DNA of 64,000 nt from Ariolimax columbianus (taxonomy: Eukaryota > Mollusca > Gastropoda > Stylommatophora > Arionidae). Of the stretch, positions 47,976 to 58,009 are shown piece by piece. The stretch is from the NCBI GenBank assembly GCA_036924085.1, contig JAVGWX010000012.1, forward strand, positions 5,845,478 through 5,909,477, in the 5' to 3' direction. Each line of letters starts with the position of its first letter. The first letter of the stretch is position 1. Made by a program: the position numbers and the translations under genes. Below the pieces are notes generated by a model. That model had not been told where the DNA came from, did not search any database, and was given only the letters and a program-made list of their open reading frames with translations.

Positions 47976-48339
47976 CTTTTTGTTTGTCAATGGCCAAGTT
48001 TCAGGAACCTGCGATTTCCGCAGGGTTAAGACCAGATTATCATAGCAGACGTTCTTTCATTAGGGGGTTAAGAGACTGACCTGTCTTCCGTGGGTCTAAT
48101 ACCAGCACATTTTCACTATTAGACCCAAAAAAAGTGCTCTCCATTTGACAGTCGTTCTACAGTATTGGCGTGTTAAGTCAATTTAAGTCGCAGGCTCATC
48201 TCATTAGTTCCCTTCTGTCAATTGCTTTGTTAAACACTGAATGCAGACCAACCGAGCCACAGAGAGCATTGCCCCACTTTTCCGAGGGTCTAGATCCAGC
48301 ACCCGTTCCATAATAGACCCAACGAAAGTGCTCTCGGCA
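47976..48339 (-). other. Scrambled 28S/18S fragments
   Basis: Two further diverged copies of the 28S block (GGTCTAATAGTG...GCTGGTATTAGACCC near 48100-48125, and GGTCTATTATGGAACGGGTG near 48285-48320) alternate with a second degenerate copy of the 18S block (AATTGACAGAAGGGAACTA, then GAGCCTGCGACTTAAATTGA near 48175-48225). The pattern suggests a duplicated chimeric 18S/28S unit. Confidence 0.65.
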
Positions 48340-49595
48340 TGTCATTCATTTCAGTGTTGGCCGTGTTGAGTCACATTAAGCCGCAGGCTCCACTCCTGGT
48401 GGTGCCCTTCAATTCCTTTAAGTTTTAGCTTTGCAACCATACTTCCCCCGGAACCCAAACACTTTGGTTTCCCGGAAGCTGCCCGCAGAGTTATCGAAGC
48501 AACTCCTGCGAATCGCTAGTCGGCATCGTTTATGGTCAGAACTACGACGGTATCTGATCGTTTTCGCGCCTCTGACTTTCGTTCTTAATTAATGAAAACA
48601 TTCTTGACAAATGCTTTCGCAGTAGCTCGTCTTGCGGCGATCCAAGAATTTCACCTCTAACGTCGCAATACGAATGCCCCCGTTTTTCCCTGTTAATCAT
48701 TACCTCCAGTTCCAAAAACCAACAAAATAGAACCGAGGTCCTATTCCATTATTCCATGCACAATTATTCAGGCAGCCGAGGCCTGCTTTGAACACTCTAA
48801 TTTTTTCAAAGTAAACGCGCCGACCACTATGGACGCTCAGCGAAGAGCACCCGTGGGAGAGAGCCGGCAGACGGTAGGGCAGGAGACAACGGGCAGTGAA
48901 CCGGCGCGAGCCGGACCGCCCGCCTGCGCCTGAGATCTAACTACGAGCTTTTTAACTGCAACAACTTTAATATACGCTATTGGAGCTGGAATTACCTCGG
49001 CTGCTGGTACCAGACTTGCCCTCCAATAGATCCTCGTTAAAGGATTTAAAGTGTACTCATTCCAATTACGGGGCCTCGAAAGAGTCCCGTATTTTTATTT
49101 TTCGTTACTACCTTCCCGTGCCGGGAGTGGGTAAGTTGCGCGCCTGCTGCCTTCCTTGGATGTGGTAGCCGTTTCTCATGCTCCCTCTCCAGAATCGAAA
49201 CCTAATTCCCCGTTACCCGTTACAAATATGGTAGGCATATCACGTACCATCGACATTTGATAGGGCAGACATTTGAAAGATGGGTCGCCGGCACATGAGG
49301 CCATGCGATCAGCACAAAGTTATCCTGAGTCACCAGTGTGGACGCCGCAGCCCCGCGAGGGGAAACGACGATTGGTTTTGAACTAATAAAAGCGCTCTTT
49401 CCACGAGGGTCGGAGCTTGGTAAGCATGTATTAGGTCTAGAATTGCCACAGTTATCCAAGTAGGATCGTGTCATCCAAGGAACCTCGACTGATTTAATGA
49501 GCCATTCGCGGTTTCACCGGGAGACAGTGTGAACTTAGACATAAATGGCTTAATCTTTGAGACAAGCATATGACTACTGGCAGGATCAACCAGAT
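48340..49595 (-). rRNA. 18S rRNA 5' two-thirds, pseudogene
   Basis: The minus strand starts CTGGTTGATCCTGCCAGTAG at 49594 and is colinear with about the first 1150 nt of eukaryotic 18S, through the V4 region and TTGCAAAGCTAAAACTTAAAGG. Lesions sit in invariant positions: the 530 loop reads GGTACCAGCAGCCGAGGTAA instead of GTGCCAGCAGCCGCGGTAA, and GGAATTGACGGAAGGGCACC has lost four bases (GGAATTGAAGGGCACC near 48409). The 3' third is missing. Not a functional gene. Confidence 0.9.
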
Positions 49596-50235
49596 ATCTG
49601 TCGGGGACGGACGAACCACACACACCGGTCAGCGAAGGATGGATGTGTAAAAAGCCTCTCTAAGACGGCTGCAGGGACCGACTGACGGACGGACGGTTGT
49701 TCCGTCCCTCACTCCGTCGACCTAGGGACCGCCTGGACGGGACCCCCGTACACACACCAACCGACCGACCGGGCTCGCTCAGGGAGGGATGGCATCGCTC
49801 TGTGCAGAGCGAATTCCAACGGCCCCGGCGATGATTTTTACTCGGAATGAAGGCGATTTTTACCTGCTGCCTGCCCTTCTCCGACCGGTTGGTCGGGCGA
49901 GGACAGGGCCTTTAGGCGCGATTTCTGCTTTCCATTTGCCGGTCACAAGCTCATTGCCAGAGAAGGACCACAAGCGAGACGATTTGTCGAGATTGGCTAT
50001 ACGCGCTATCCTTTGACAAACCACACGGACTGACAAAGCTTTTCGATACGGACTACAGTAACGCACCCTTACCATCGGTACGACTCCACCAAATTTGTCC
50101 TGCTACAGTGCCGGGAAGAGGCGGGCTAGCTTGGTAGGCAAGCCCGCGCTCTCACTCCGCCTGGCTGGACTGAGATCGCTGCACGAACACTGGATGCGTG
50201 CCAATCGAGCCACCGACGGTACGATCAGATGGGAG
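49596..50235 (-). other. 5' external transcribed spacer-like DNA
   Basis: GC-rich, low in repeats, with GACGGACGGACGG and CCGACCGACCGG motifs, directly preceding the 18S 5' end on the minus strand. Assigned by position; ETS sequence is not conserved enough to confirm by eye. Composition returns to the AT-rich background at about 50240. Confidence 0.6.
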
Positions 50236-50557
50236 AGCCGAGAATCAGATTTATAGTGTAGGTAATGTTGCACCGCTCATTTCAAGAATCGACCTTAGTG
50301 ACAATGTATCATCCTGTCCATTTTGTAAGCCTGTATGCCAGACAGAATCGTTAGAATGCATGCTAAGACAGAAGGGAAAGCCGAGAAGTGCGGCACGGCT
50401 CGTGATTCCAAATGAACATGTTCCAGAAGACCACGATACTCAACAGAAAAACTTCAAACCTGTGATTAATTCTGAAGGAACTTTCTTATTGGCTGAAAAA
50501 GAACGAACACCTGCTTCACTAAAGTTATTATCAGCACGAACATACCCATGTTCCTAA
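50198..50557 (+). CDS. Hypothetical frame, possible isolated exon
   Basis: A 119-codon plus-strand frame. From QIYSVGNVAPLIS onward it has complex, protein-like composition (CPFCKPVCQTESLECM, EHVPEDHDTQQKN), ends at a TAA, and is preceded by AATCAG|ATTTATAG, a weak acceptor. The first 14 codons fall in ETS-like DNA. No family recognised. It could be a terminal exon of an unrelated gene or chance. Confidence 0.25.
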   Translation: MPIEPPTVRSDGRAENQIYSVGNVAPLISRIDLSDNVSSCPFCKPVCQTESLECMLRQKGKPRSAARLVIPNEHVPEDHDTQQKNFKPVINSEGTFLLAEKERTPASLKLLSARTYPCS

Positions 50558-50809
50558 AGAATCAGAAGAGAAATGTTAGTTTTTATATACCGATTTTTTA
50601 AAATGTTCTATTTCGTCATGTACCTTAAACAACACTTCGTTGTAATGTTCTTTTCGTCTGATTCAGTCATTAGCACACATCTGAATTTGGATTCACTACC
50701 CACAAAAGTACGAGCTTACTGTGTCTTGTTTTCAAATACAAACAATTTGAGTAGCCAGTCGTGTCAAGCCTGCATGGTCACGCAGCTGCCCTAACTACAG
50801 GTTAGGTGA

Positions 50810-51004
50810 GGTAACAATCATCACACAGGGACATAATGTTAGATCAGGGTGATAGTCATCATAAAGGGACTGAAGGACATTATATTGGCTTAAGTTAACA
50901 GTCACCGTGCAGGGATTGAGGGACATAATGTTGGCTTAAGGTGACAGTCACCGTACATGGATTGAGGGACATGTTAGCTTGGGGTGACAGTCGCGATACA
51001 GGGA
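50810..51004. repeat. Degenerate 44-50-bp repeat, about 4 copies
   Basis: GTGACAGTCACCGT plus GGATTGAGGGACATAATGTT with indels. It shares the GTAACAGTCACCAT core with the adjacent 38-bp array and is probably its older edge. Confidence 0.75.
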
Positions 51005-51455
51005 CACAACGTCAGTTCGAGGTAACAGCCACCATGCGTATATGCAATGATATCTCGAGGTAACAGTCACCATTCGTGGATGCAATGATATCTCGAGGTA
51101 ACAGTCACCATTCGTGGATGCAATGATATCTCGAGGTAACAGTCACCATTCGTGGATGCAATGATATCTCGAGGTAACAGTCACCATTCGTGGATGCAAT
51201 GATATCTCGAGGTAACAGTCACCATTCGTGGATGCAATGATATCTCGAGGTAACAGTCACCATGCGTGGATGGTATGATATCTCGAGGTAACAGTCACCA
51301 TTCGTGGATGCAATGATATCTCGAGGTAACAGTCACCATTCGTGGATGCAATGATATCTCGAGGTAACAGTCACCATTCGTGGATGCAATGATATCTCGA
51401 GGTAACAGTCACCATGCGTGGATGGTATGATATCTCGAGGTAACAGTCACCATAG
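51005..51455. repeat. 38-bp minisatellite, about 11 copies
   Basis: Unit GATATCTCGAGGTAACAGTC then ACCATTCGTGGATGCAAT. Two units share a GCGTGGATGGTAT variant 190 bp apart (5 units), showing a block duplication. Confidence 0.95.
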
Positions 51456-51599
51456 TATTGTTAATTTGTTATTATCTTATCATCTGACATGTTTGAAAAT
51501 ATCTGCCACATCGATACACTTTCTATGCCTGCAGGGATTCTTATCTATCAAAATGGATGAATAGCTGAAATATTGGATGCAGAAATAGCAGATTCATGG

Positions 51600-51606
51600 A
51601 GGGAGG

Positions 51607-51645
<39 letters not shown>
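51600..51645. repeat. (GA)n microsatellite
   Basis: GGGAGGGAGG followed by about 17 GA repeats, immediately 3' of the FTP exon donor on the gene strand. Confidence 0.95.
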
Positions 51646-51647
<2 letters not shown>

Positions 51648-51662
51648 AAAGAGAAACCTTAC

Positions 51663-51881
51663 CGTCTCTGTTGTAAATTTTTATTCTATTGACGGTTGTT
51701 GGAAGAGACAAAATCAGTGACAGACATCCGCGTGCTGACTCTGAACTTAATGTGCATGAACCAGCACTAAAATTACTATTAGTGTTACCATCGACAGCGT
51801 TGCTTAGAGCACCAGTCGCCGTCTGTATATTTTTAACAAAGCTGCAGTCGTTAGTAAATTGCTTCAAGGCTACATTGCTAC
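51663..51881 (-). CDS. FTP/fucolectin-like domain, first exon
   Basis: 219-bp exon, phase 1-1, acceptor TTGTTCCTTTTCAG and donor GACG|GTAAGG (near-consensus). Encodes SNVALKQFTNDCSFVK, then ATGALSNAVDGNTNSNFS, CTLSS and VNRIKIYNRDG. NVAL...A(S)NAVDGNTN...SCT...I.IYNR is the N-terminal half of FTP domains. The usual WWRVDLG segment is replaced by RGCLSLILS, a notable divergence. The upstream (signal-peptide) exon was not found. Confidence 0.8.
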
Positions 51882-52288
51882 CTGAAAAGGAACAACAAGC
51901 TCTGTACGATTCGTCCTAATCTGTGAAAGTCACAAAACAACCTTGAAATGCGTGACCCAACTGCTTTCTCTTTCACTTAAAATGAATCAATAAAATAGCG
52001 ATGCATGACGGGCTTAAAAGACAAACGGTAATATAAAAACCACATTTTAAATTGTTTAAATCTGAATGTTTAAACCTGTATTATAACAACCAATAGACTG
52101 TAGTCATCGATTAGACTATTAAATCAGGAAACCGCTTATCGTTGTTTTGAATTCACTTTTTTACAGAAATGTAAAATGTGGAGAATATAGACAAACAAGG
52201 CCATAGACAGAGCTAACAGCATGGCACAGGAGGCAAAAACATTGCCAATAATTGTTAAAGATCTGTGCTCTGCAGGAAGCTGAAAGGG
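51882..52288. other. Nothing recognised
   Basis: AT-rich sequence upstream of the FTP exon. No exon with a start and signal peptide could be supported. Confidence 0.4.
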
Positions 52289-52850
52289 TTTGATTGATTG
52301 CTTAGACAAACTATTGCAATGGTGTCGGTGATTGATTGCTTAGACAAACTATTGCACAGTGGTGTCAGTGATTGATTGCTTAGACAAACTATTGCACAGT
52401 GGTGTCAGAGATTGATTGCTTAGACAAACTATTGCACAGTGGTGTCGGAGATTGATTGCTTAGACAAACTATTGCACAGTGGTGTCAGTGATCGATTGCT
52501 TAGACAAACTATTGCACAGTGGTGTCAGTGATTGATTGCTTAGACAAACTATTGCACAGTGGTGTCAGTGATTGATTGCTTAGACAAACTATTTCACAGT
52601 GGTGTCAGAGATTGATTGCTTAGACAAACTATTGCACAGTGGTGTCGGAGATTGATTGCTTAGACAAACTATTGCACAGTGGTGTCGGAGATTGATTGCT
52701 TAGACAAACTATTGCACAGTGGTGTCAGTGATCGATTGCTTAGACAAACTATTGCACAGTGGTGTCAGTGATTGATTGCTTAGACAAACTATTGCACAGT
52801 GGTGTCGGAGATTGATTGCTTAGACAAACTATTTCACAGTGGTGACGGTA
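52289..52850. repeat. 40-bp minisatellite, about 14 copies
   Basis: Unit GATTGATTGCTTAGACAAAC then TATTGCACAGTGGTGTCAGT. The variants GGTGTCGGAG, GATCGATTGC and TATTTCACAG recur in the same order about 240 bp apart, indicating a 6-unit block duplication. Confidence 0.95.
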
Positions 52851-52859
52851 GAAATCCAT

Positions 52860-53115
52860 ATATTTAGCATTACGTACGTGCGAGATGAGGAGCGCATGGT
52901 CGAATGATTTTGGTGCCTGTGTGCCGGCAATGAGTTCGAATCCCCGGTATAGAGTATGTTGCCTTTCTATCGGGGTTAAATAAACAAACATAGCCAGCAC
53001 ACGACGGGGCGACAGCTCTGGCGAAGCGGCCTGTAGTTTTCAGCCTAAAAGCCCCTAGACTACCTCAGCAATGGGAACAAATGGTATCACAGTCTGATGC
53101 TGTCGTCTGTCAATT

Positions 53116-53159
<44 letters not shown>

Positions 53160-53160
53160 A
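52860..53160 (+). mobile_element. Possible tRNA-derived SINE ending in a long T run
   Basis: GAGCGCATGGTCGAATGA followed 40 bp later by GAGTTCGAATCCCCGG resembles the A and B boxes of a tRNA promoter (B box GGTTCGANNCC). A non-tRNA tail of about 150 bp ends in roughly 39 T at 53119-53157. The family is not identified and the A box is weak. Confidence 0.4.
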
Positions 53161-54388
53161 GAGATGATGCAGTACTACTAAAATATTACATTTTTATTTG
53201 TAACTTAAAACGTTGTAAGCAAATATTGTTAGCTATATAAATACATGGTATGAGTTTGTATCCAATGTAGTGAAAAATACAATATAAATAGTAATGAACA
53301 GGTGACCCAATTCTATTTAAAAAATCGTTGATTGTAACTTAAAATTCCTAAAATTTTATAGAATAGAAGATTGTAAAATGTGACACACCTATTAACATGA
53401 AAAAAGTAATCACCGGAAATCGTATATATGTACAGAAAATAAAAATAACATGTAACAGACATTTCATTATGAAGATAAAATATGATAGAACAATTCAGAC
53501 AAGTGAAGCTTGTTTAATTGCTATATAGCTTCTTCTGGTACATTAACATATCTACCATCAAGGTATGTTCATATTTCATCATGGTCGAAGTTTTGCAGAG
53601 TAGGTTTCTATTCAATGCATGATTATATGGTGTCCCGTATAGACCTATGTGAAGTGCGCAGACTTGGTTTGCAATCGCAACATGCTGGGTTATGGGTCAT
53701 TTTGTATCCAGTCTGAATGAGCATGTTGGAGATTTTAATCAGTATGAACACTTCTGCCCATTCAGAAAGAATTGGTAAAACTTCTGTGCTGCAAAACTGC
53801 CACAGTGGAAAAACGCACAACAACACATTACAAACAGATACACATGCATTCATACACTGGCACATGCATTCATACACTGGCCACAATGAACCTGCTATCG
53901 CCCAAAGAACTATGGCCTGAGGGGGAAATGTACGTGCCTTTGCCAGTAGAACCCAGAAATGAAAGGCAAACCATTGATTGTACATAACTGCCACTGATGT
54001 CCAATGTGAGCAGGACGTGTTAGTCTTACTTTTATAAATACAGTAACCATTCATATTTTCTTTAGTTCAAATCTATAAACCCATTGAGGAAGGTTTTGTA
54101 ACATGAACCGTTCCCCATACATACTGATCGGTTATTGAACATATCGCTGATCGGATGTATTGTACATTTCATCATAATATCATGCAGTCTTGGGTTACAA
54201 ATGTTGTGTGGTATTTAATATACATGTCAATAACAGTTTTCATGCGCATCTTTCTAACAACCTAAAGATAGCAGAATACAAACATAAGATAAACGTTGTT
54301 GTCTCAACATAATCACGAATATATAATAATTATAATGCAAAACAAATTCAGCTTTGAAACATTCAATATCTCAATCATCTTCCTTTTA
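53161..54388. other. AT-rich sequence, nothing recognised
   Basis: A short doubled 21-bp piece (ACATGCATTCATACACTGGC) near 53840-53880. Open frames here are short and on both strands; none shows domain features. Confidence 0.4.
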
Positions 54389-54628
54389 AAGACACATACA
54401 ATCATGTGAGGTCTATTTTCAGCATTTATAGACACATACAATCATGTGAGGTCTATTTTCAGAATTTTATAGACACATACAATCATGTGAGGTCTATTTT
54501 CAGAATTTTATAGACACATACAATCATGTGAGGTCTATTTTCAGCATTTTATAGACACATACAATCATGTGAGGTCTATTTTCAGAATTTTATAAACACA
54601 TACAATCATGTGAGGTCTATTTCCAGTT
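54389..54628. repeat. 41-bp minisatellite (third family), 6 copies
   Basis: Unit TAGACACATACAATCATGTG then AGGTCTATTTTCAGAATTTTA. The first unit is 3 bp short. Confidence 0.9.
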
Positions 54629-54867
54629 TGCAGAGTATACTGTACTGCATTTGTAATTTCTGGTGACGTATGGTTGAAATTGAAAGCAGTAAATAATTCT
54701 GACTGAACCAATGTTCTGAGTGTTGCCATTTCGCCATGACAGTTTCAAACGTATTTCGTGGACTTCTTTGAAACGTCAAAGGTAATATTAATGTTGTGCC
54801 TACACACACATTCTCACAATCAAATCCATATTATTTCTCATCGAAGAGTCCTTGGGATAGAACAAAC

Positions 54868-54922
54868 TGTGATGGGAGCGACGTTCTATAAAGAACATGC
54901 CAAATGATGATGATTTTTCTAA
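54868..54922 (+). mobile_element. 3' tip of the RTE-like element
   Basis: CTGTGATGGGAGCGACGTTC, then AAGAACATG and ATGATGATG, nearly the same as 38098-38147. Only the last ~50 bp of the element is present. Confidence 0.5.
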
Positions 54923-54929
54923 CTAAACC

Positions 54930-55850
54930 AGTTATCACAAGCCAGTATCACATCTTCGTCGCTGCCAAAACGATTTACTTTTAAAGGTTTTTAAGTTTTC
55001 GGAAAAGAAAAAAAAGTACGATGTAGCTAGATCCGGTGAATATGGTGGGTGTGGAAGAATTTTAATATTCAAATCGTTGGCTGTTTGCAGCACAAGCCTT
55101 GCTTTATGGGCGAGGCGCGTTGTCTTGAACCAAAGGCAGAATTTGAGTGCACTGTATCTCTCTTTTTCTGGTCAGTCTGTTTTAGTTTTGTAAAGACATC
55201 TGCATAATATTGCCCATTAACCGTATTGGCATGAGGCAGGAAATCTTTAAATATGACACCTTTGACGTCCAAAAAATGAGTCAGTATCACTTTTTTCCAG
55301 ATTTATGTGCCATCGGCTTGACATATGTTGGTGAGACCGGGGTTTTCCACTGCATGATGGAAGTTTTAGATTCTGGGTCATAATGGTGAATTTACTGTCA
55401 CAATGGTCGGCAACATGTTTTTAGACCGACACATTTTGAGCAACAGCAATCAACCCTTATTTGTTTCTGTTCCCATGTCATCAGACGCGGGACCCAGCGG
55501 GCACACACTTTTCTCATGTTCAGTCTGTTGTGTTAAATTCTGAAAACTGTACTTTCATTCAGTTTTGCTGACCTAGACATCTCTGCAATTGTCATTTTCC
55601 TATCCTGGTCAACGATTTTCTTCACTCTTGCAGCATTTTCACCGCTGCACTTTGAGGATGGTCTTTCTGATCTTGGAAGATCAGCAACATGGGAACGGCC
55701 ACGCTTAAACTGCCTACATCAGATTTTACAGAATTATACGAAGGACAGAATTCCTCAAACACTTGTTCCATATCTCTGTGTATTTCTGTAGGTGTTTTTT
55801 CCTGCAACATCAAGAATTTTATCAGAATTCTGATCTCTGATTTCTCCATT
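54930..55850 (-). mobile_element. Mariner-type DNA transposon remnant
   Basis: Minus-strand transposase-like frames: 55849 down starts MEKSEIRILIKFLML with FCPSYNSVK (helix-turn-helix region), IHHYDPESK near 55385, VILTHFLDVKGVIF then LPHANTVNGQYYADV at 55290-55200, and HTHHIHR/YSPDLA-like at about 55050. This order is that of Tc1/mariner (mariner branch) transposases. Frameshifts and stops separate every block, and the segment around the first catalytic Asp and the HDNA motif is disrupted. Terminal inverted repeats were not located. Confidence 0.75.
55622..55849 (-). pseudogene. Mariner transposase N-terminal fragment
   Basis: A 75-codon frame from an ATG matching the family's usual start (MEKSEIRxLIKF). 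After NSVKSDVGSL the frame diverges from the expected second helix-turn-helix. The rest of the protein lies in other frames to the left. Confidence 0.7.
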
Positions 55851-56014
55851 GTTCTGACAAACCGTTAGAGTAGCATATACGGCCAATCAGGTGTGTTGCA
55901 CCATGCACCATACCGGATAAACCCGTCGAGGAGAGAAGTTCATACTTGTCAAGTCTAGTTCAACTTCCTCCTCCTTTTCCTTTATAGTCAGGACTTATGA
56001 CAAGCCCCTCGTAC

Positions 56015-56400
56015 ATGCATACACATATACACACATATACACACAAAAACACATACATTTACACGCGTATATACACACCTACACACACAGATAAACACAT
56101 TCGCATCTGTATACATATATTCGTACATACATACACATATACACACACACACACACACACCCCACACGCCCCACACATACATACATACATACATACATAC
56201 ATACACACACACACAGATGCATACATACATATATACATACATACATACATATATACATGCATGCATGCACACATACATACATACATACATACATACATAC
56301 ATACATACATACATACATACATACATACATACATACATACATACATACATACATACATACATACACACTCACACACTCTCACAAACACACACTCACTCGT
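56015..56400. repeat. (CATA)n/(CA)n microsatellite
   Basis: Long CATA tetranucleotide runs (56176-56208, 56222-56362) with flanking CA tracts. Open frames of Tyr/Val/Cys or His/Thr/Ile runs across it are artefacts. Confidence 0.95.
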
Positions 56401-56495
56401 ACGCACGCGCACACTCAAACAAATAAATATATATTTTGTTGTTCGCCTATCGTGATCGCTGACGGCCACTTTGTAGCCATTTACTGTTCGCATGC

Positions 56496-56720
56496 GTTCT
56501 TCTTCTTCTTCTTCTTCTTCTTCTTCTTCTTCTACTTCTTTTTTCGTACGCTGTCAAACGTCAACCTGAATTTTTTCAAAAAAAAGCAGCGATCATCCTG
56601 AGGCTGTCCACACTGCCATAGAGCTTGTCTAGTGTTGCCACTGGTGATGGCCACATGTGCTTTCTCTCGTCCTCGTATGTCGAGCAGTTTTGCTGCAGAT
56701 GTTCAGCGCATGAGTTCAAA
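56496..56720 (-). mobile_element. RT-RNase H element, 3'-end fragment (copy 3)
   Basis: Matches the 3' end of the right-hand element: CATCCTGAGG, CCATAGAGCTTGTCT, GATGGCCACATG and TCCTCGTATGTCG at matching spacing. It ends in an 11-unit (TTC)n run at 56496-56528, i.e. a (GAA)n tail on the element's own strand. Severely 5' truncated. Confidence 0.75.
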
Positions 56721-56959
56721 GATAGCTTTTAACAAATCACAACCGGAGCCCTAATTCAATATTGCGGTTAGTCCAAGTAAATAGAACAGCCCTGCTACCG
56801 GAGTTGAAGAAGTGTGGTTGTGAGCTGACTTGTGCATCGGTCGTCTCTGGGTAAGTCTCCCCTTATTTATTATTGATAATTAATGTATTTCTTCTCCCTC
56901 GGTAATAGTGCAGCACCAGTGTAGGCGATTGGTGGCGATTCCTTATCAATTATCATGGT

Positions 56960-57480
56960 CAATACCTCACTCGATCGGCGATCTCATAAGAGTGTGCTTG
57001 TAGCGTTTCCGCAGTCCACCACTTGCTCTGTCGCCATTTTGGAGTTCCCTGTGGAGCAACTCTTTTCGTAGACGTTGATCCGACATGTTTACTACGTGAC
57101 TAGTCCGTCTCAGCTGTGCTGCACATATCATGTTGTGTAAACTGGACATGCCGATCGCGCTAACACATGTGTATTTGGCGGCATGTCTTGCCATCTAATC
57201 CTCAGTAGTTTCCGCAGGCAATGCATGTGCAATTTTTTTAATTTTCCGACAAGAAGACTATAGATAGTCAAGTCTCACATGGCATGTACGACAGTAGGTA
57301 GAGCAGCTGCACCATAGACGCTAATTTCTGTTCGAATCCTGATCTCTCACCTACCCCACACCTTACTTTGAAGTCTACCAAATGCAGTTATTTTCCCTAG
57401 CTATTCTTGTTATAACAACCTGAGACAGAGTACTGCCAAGGTACCTAAATCTGTTAACATGTTCTGAACAGTCGCTGTTT
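56960..57480 (-). mobile_element. Non-LTR RT C-terminal fragment
   Basis: Minus strand: INSDCSEHVNRFRYLGSTLS (palm/thumb) near 57480-57410, then AAQLRRTSHVVNMSDQRLRK and GLRKRYKHTL near 57120-56980. The latter matches the AQLRWxGHVxRM...RYKDTLK tail of RTE/CR1-like elements. An unrelated tRNA-like piece sits between the two blocks. Confidence 0.6.
57283..57360 (+). other. tRNA-like segment (possible SINE head)
   Basis: GTAGGTAGAGCAGCTGCAC and, 30 bp on, CTGTTCGAATCCTGATC resemble tRNA A and B boxes at the expected distance. No full cloverleaf can be drawn, so it is not called a tRNA gene. Confidence 0.35.
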
Positions 57481-57756
57481 ATCCTGATTGAAAGTTCTGA
57501 ACAGGCCATATCTGGAGCCGGTTTTGTTTTTTGTTTTTGTTTTTTTTGTTTTTTTGGGTTCGACTTATTTCTGTAATCCCCAAGACGGTGTGCGTTGCAC
57601 TGAGGTTTGTATTTCGCCCTTGTCGGCCCAGTGCATCCATTCAACATGCATTTTATGTAAGGATGTGCGCTTTCTCTTGTATTTTCTAAGGGTTGGACAA
57701 ACTTGGTATAATGTTATCCAGAGCGCTTCAACCTGGGGGCTACCACCCGTCATGGG

Positions 57757-57978
57757 TGATTTTAACATGCAGGTGTGCGGTATCAGAATAACATGCAGGT
57801 GTGCGGTATCAGAATAACATGCAGGTGTGCGGTATCAGAATAACATGCAGGTGTGCGGTATCAGAATAACATGCAGGTGTGCGGTATCAGAATAACATGC
57901 AGGTGTGCGGTATCAGAATAACATGCAGGTGTGCGGTATCAGAATAACATGCAGGTGTGCGGTATCAGAATAATTGCC
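57757..57978. repeat. 26-bp minisatellite, about 8 copies
   Basis: Perfect or near-perfect AACATGCAGGTGTGCGGTAT plus CAGAAT. The high homogeneity suggests recent expansion. Confidence 0.95.
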
Positions 57979-58009
57979 TGCTGAACCTGAGAAATCTACC
58001 GCAGAATTC

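Larger units (their letters stand above)
4397..51881 (-). other. Gene model: FTP-lectin/multi-EGF protein, partial, minus strand
   Basis: Spans fifteen exons visible in this window: two for an FTP/fucolectin-like domain, one with about two EGF-like modules, one single EGF-like module, and eleven duplicated 132-bp EGF-like exons. Exon lengths are 219, 243, 234, 126 and 11 x 132 bp. All follow 2+3n+1, so all introns are phase 1 and the predicted message stays in frame whichever exons are included. By family knowledge, FTP domains bind fucose-type glycans, and EGF arrays of this kind occur in MEGF10/PEAR1/SCARF-like cell-surface receptors. A role in recognition of particles or microbes is inference. 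No signal-peptide, transmembrane or terminal exon was found, so the gene probably continues beyond the left edge and its 5' end lies right of 51.9 kb. Introns are packed with satellites and retroelements. Confidence 0.65.

Noticed and set aside
48340..49595. Functional 18S rRNA gene
   Set aside because: The 3' third is missing and invariant positions in the 530 loop and the GACGGAAGGG block are damaged.
53623..54054. 143-codon minus-strand frame
   Set aside because: Overlaps shadow frames on the plus strand, has no recognisable domain and lies in AT-rich non-repetitive DNA without clear splice context.
57283..57360. tRNA gene
   Set aside because: A and B box-like strings are present but no acceptor stem or anticodon stem can be paired. 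Kept only as a tRNA-like segment.
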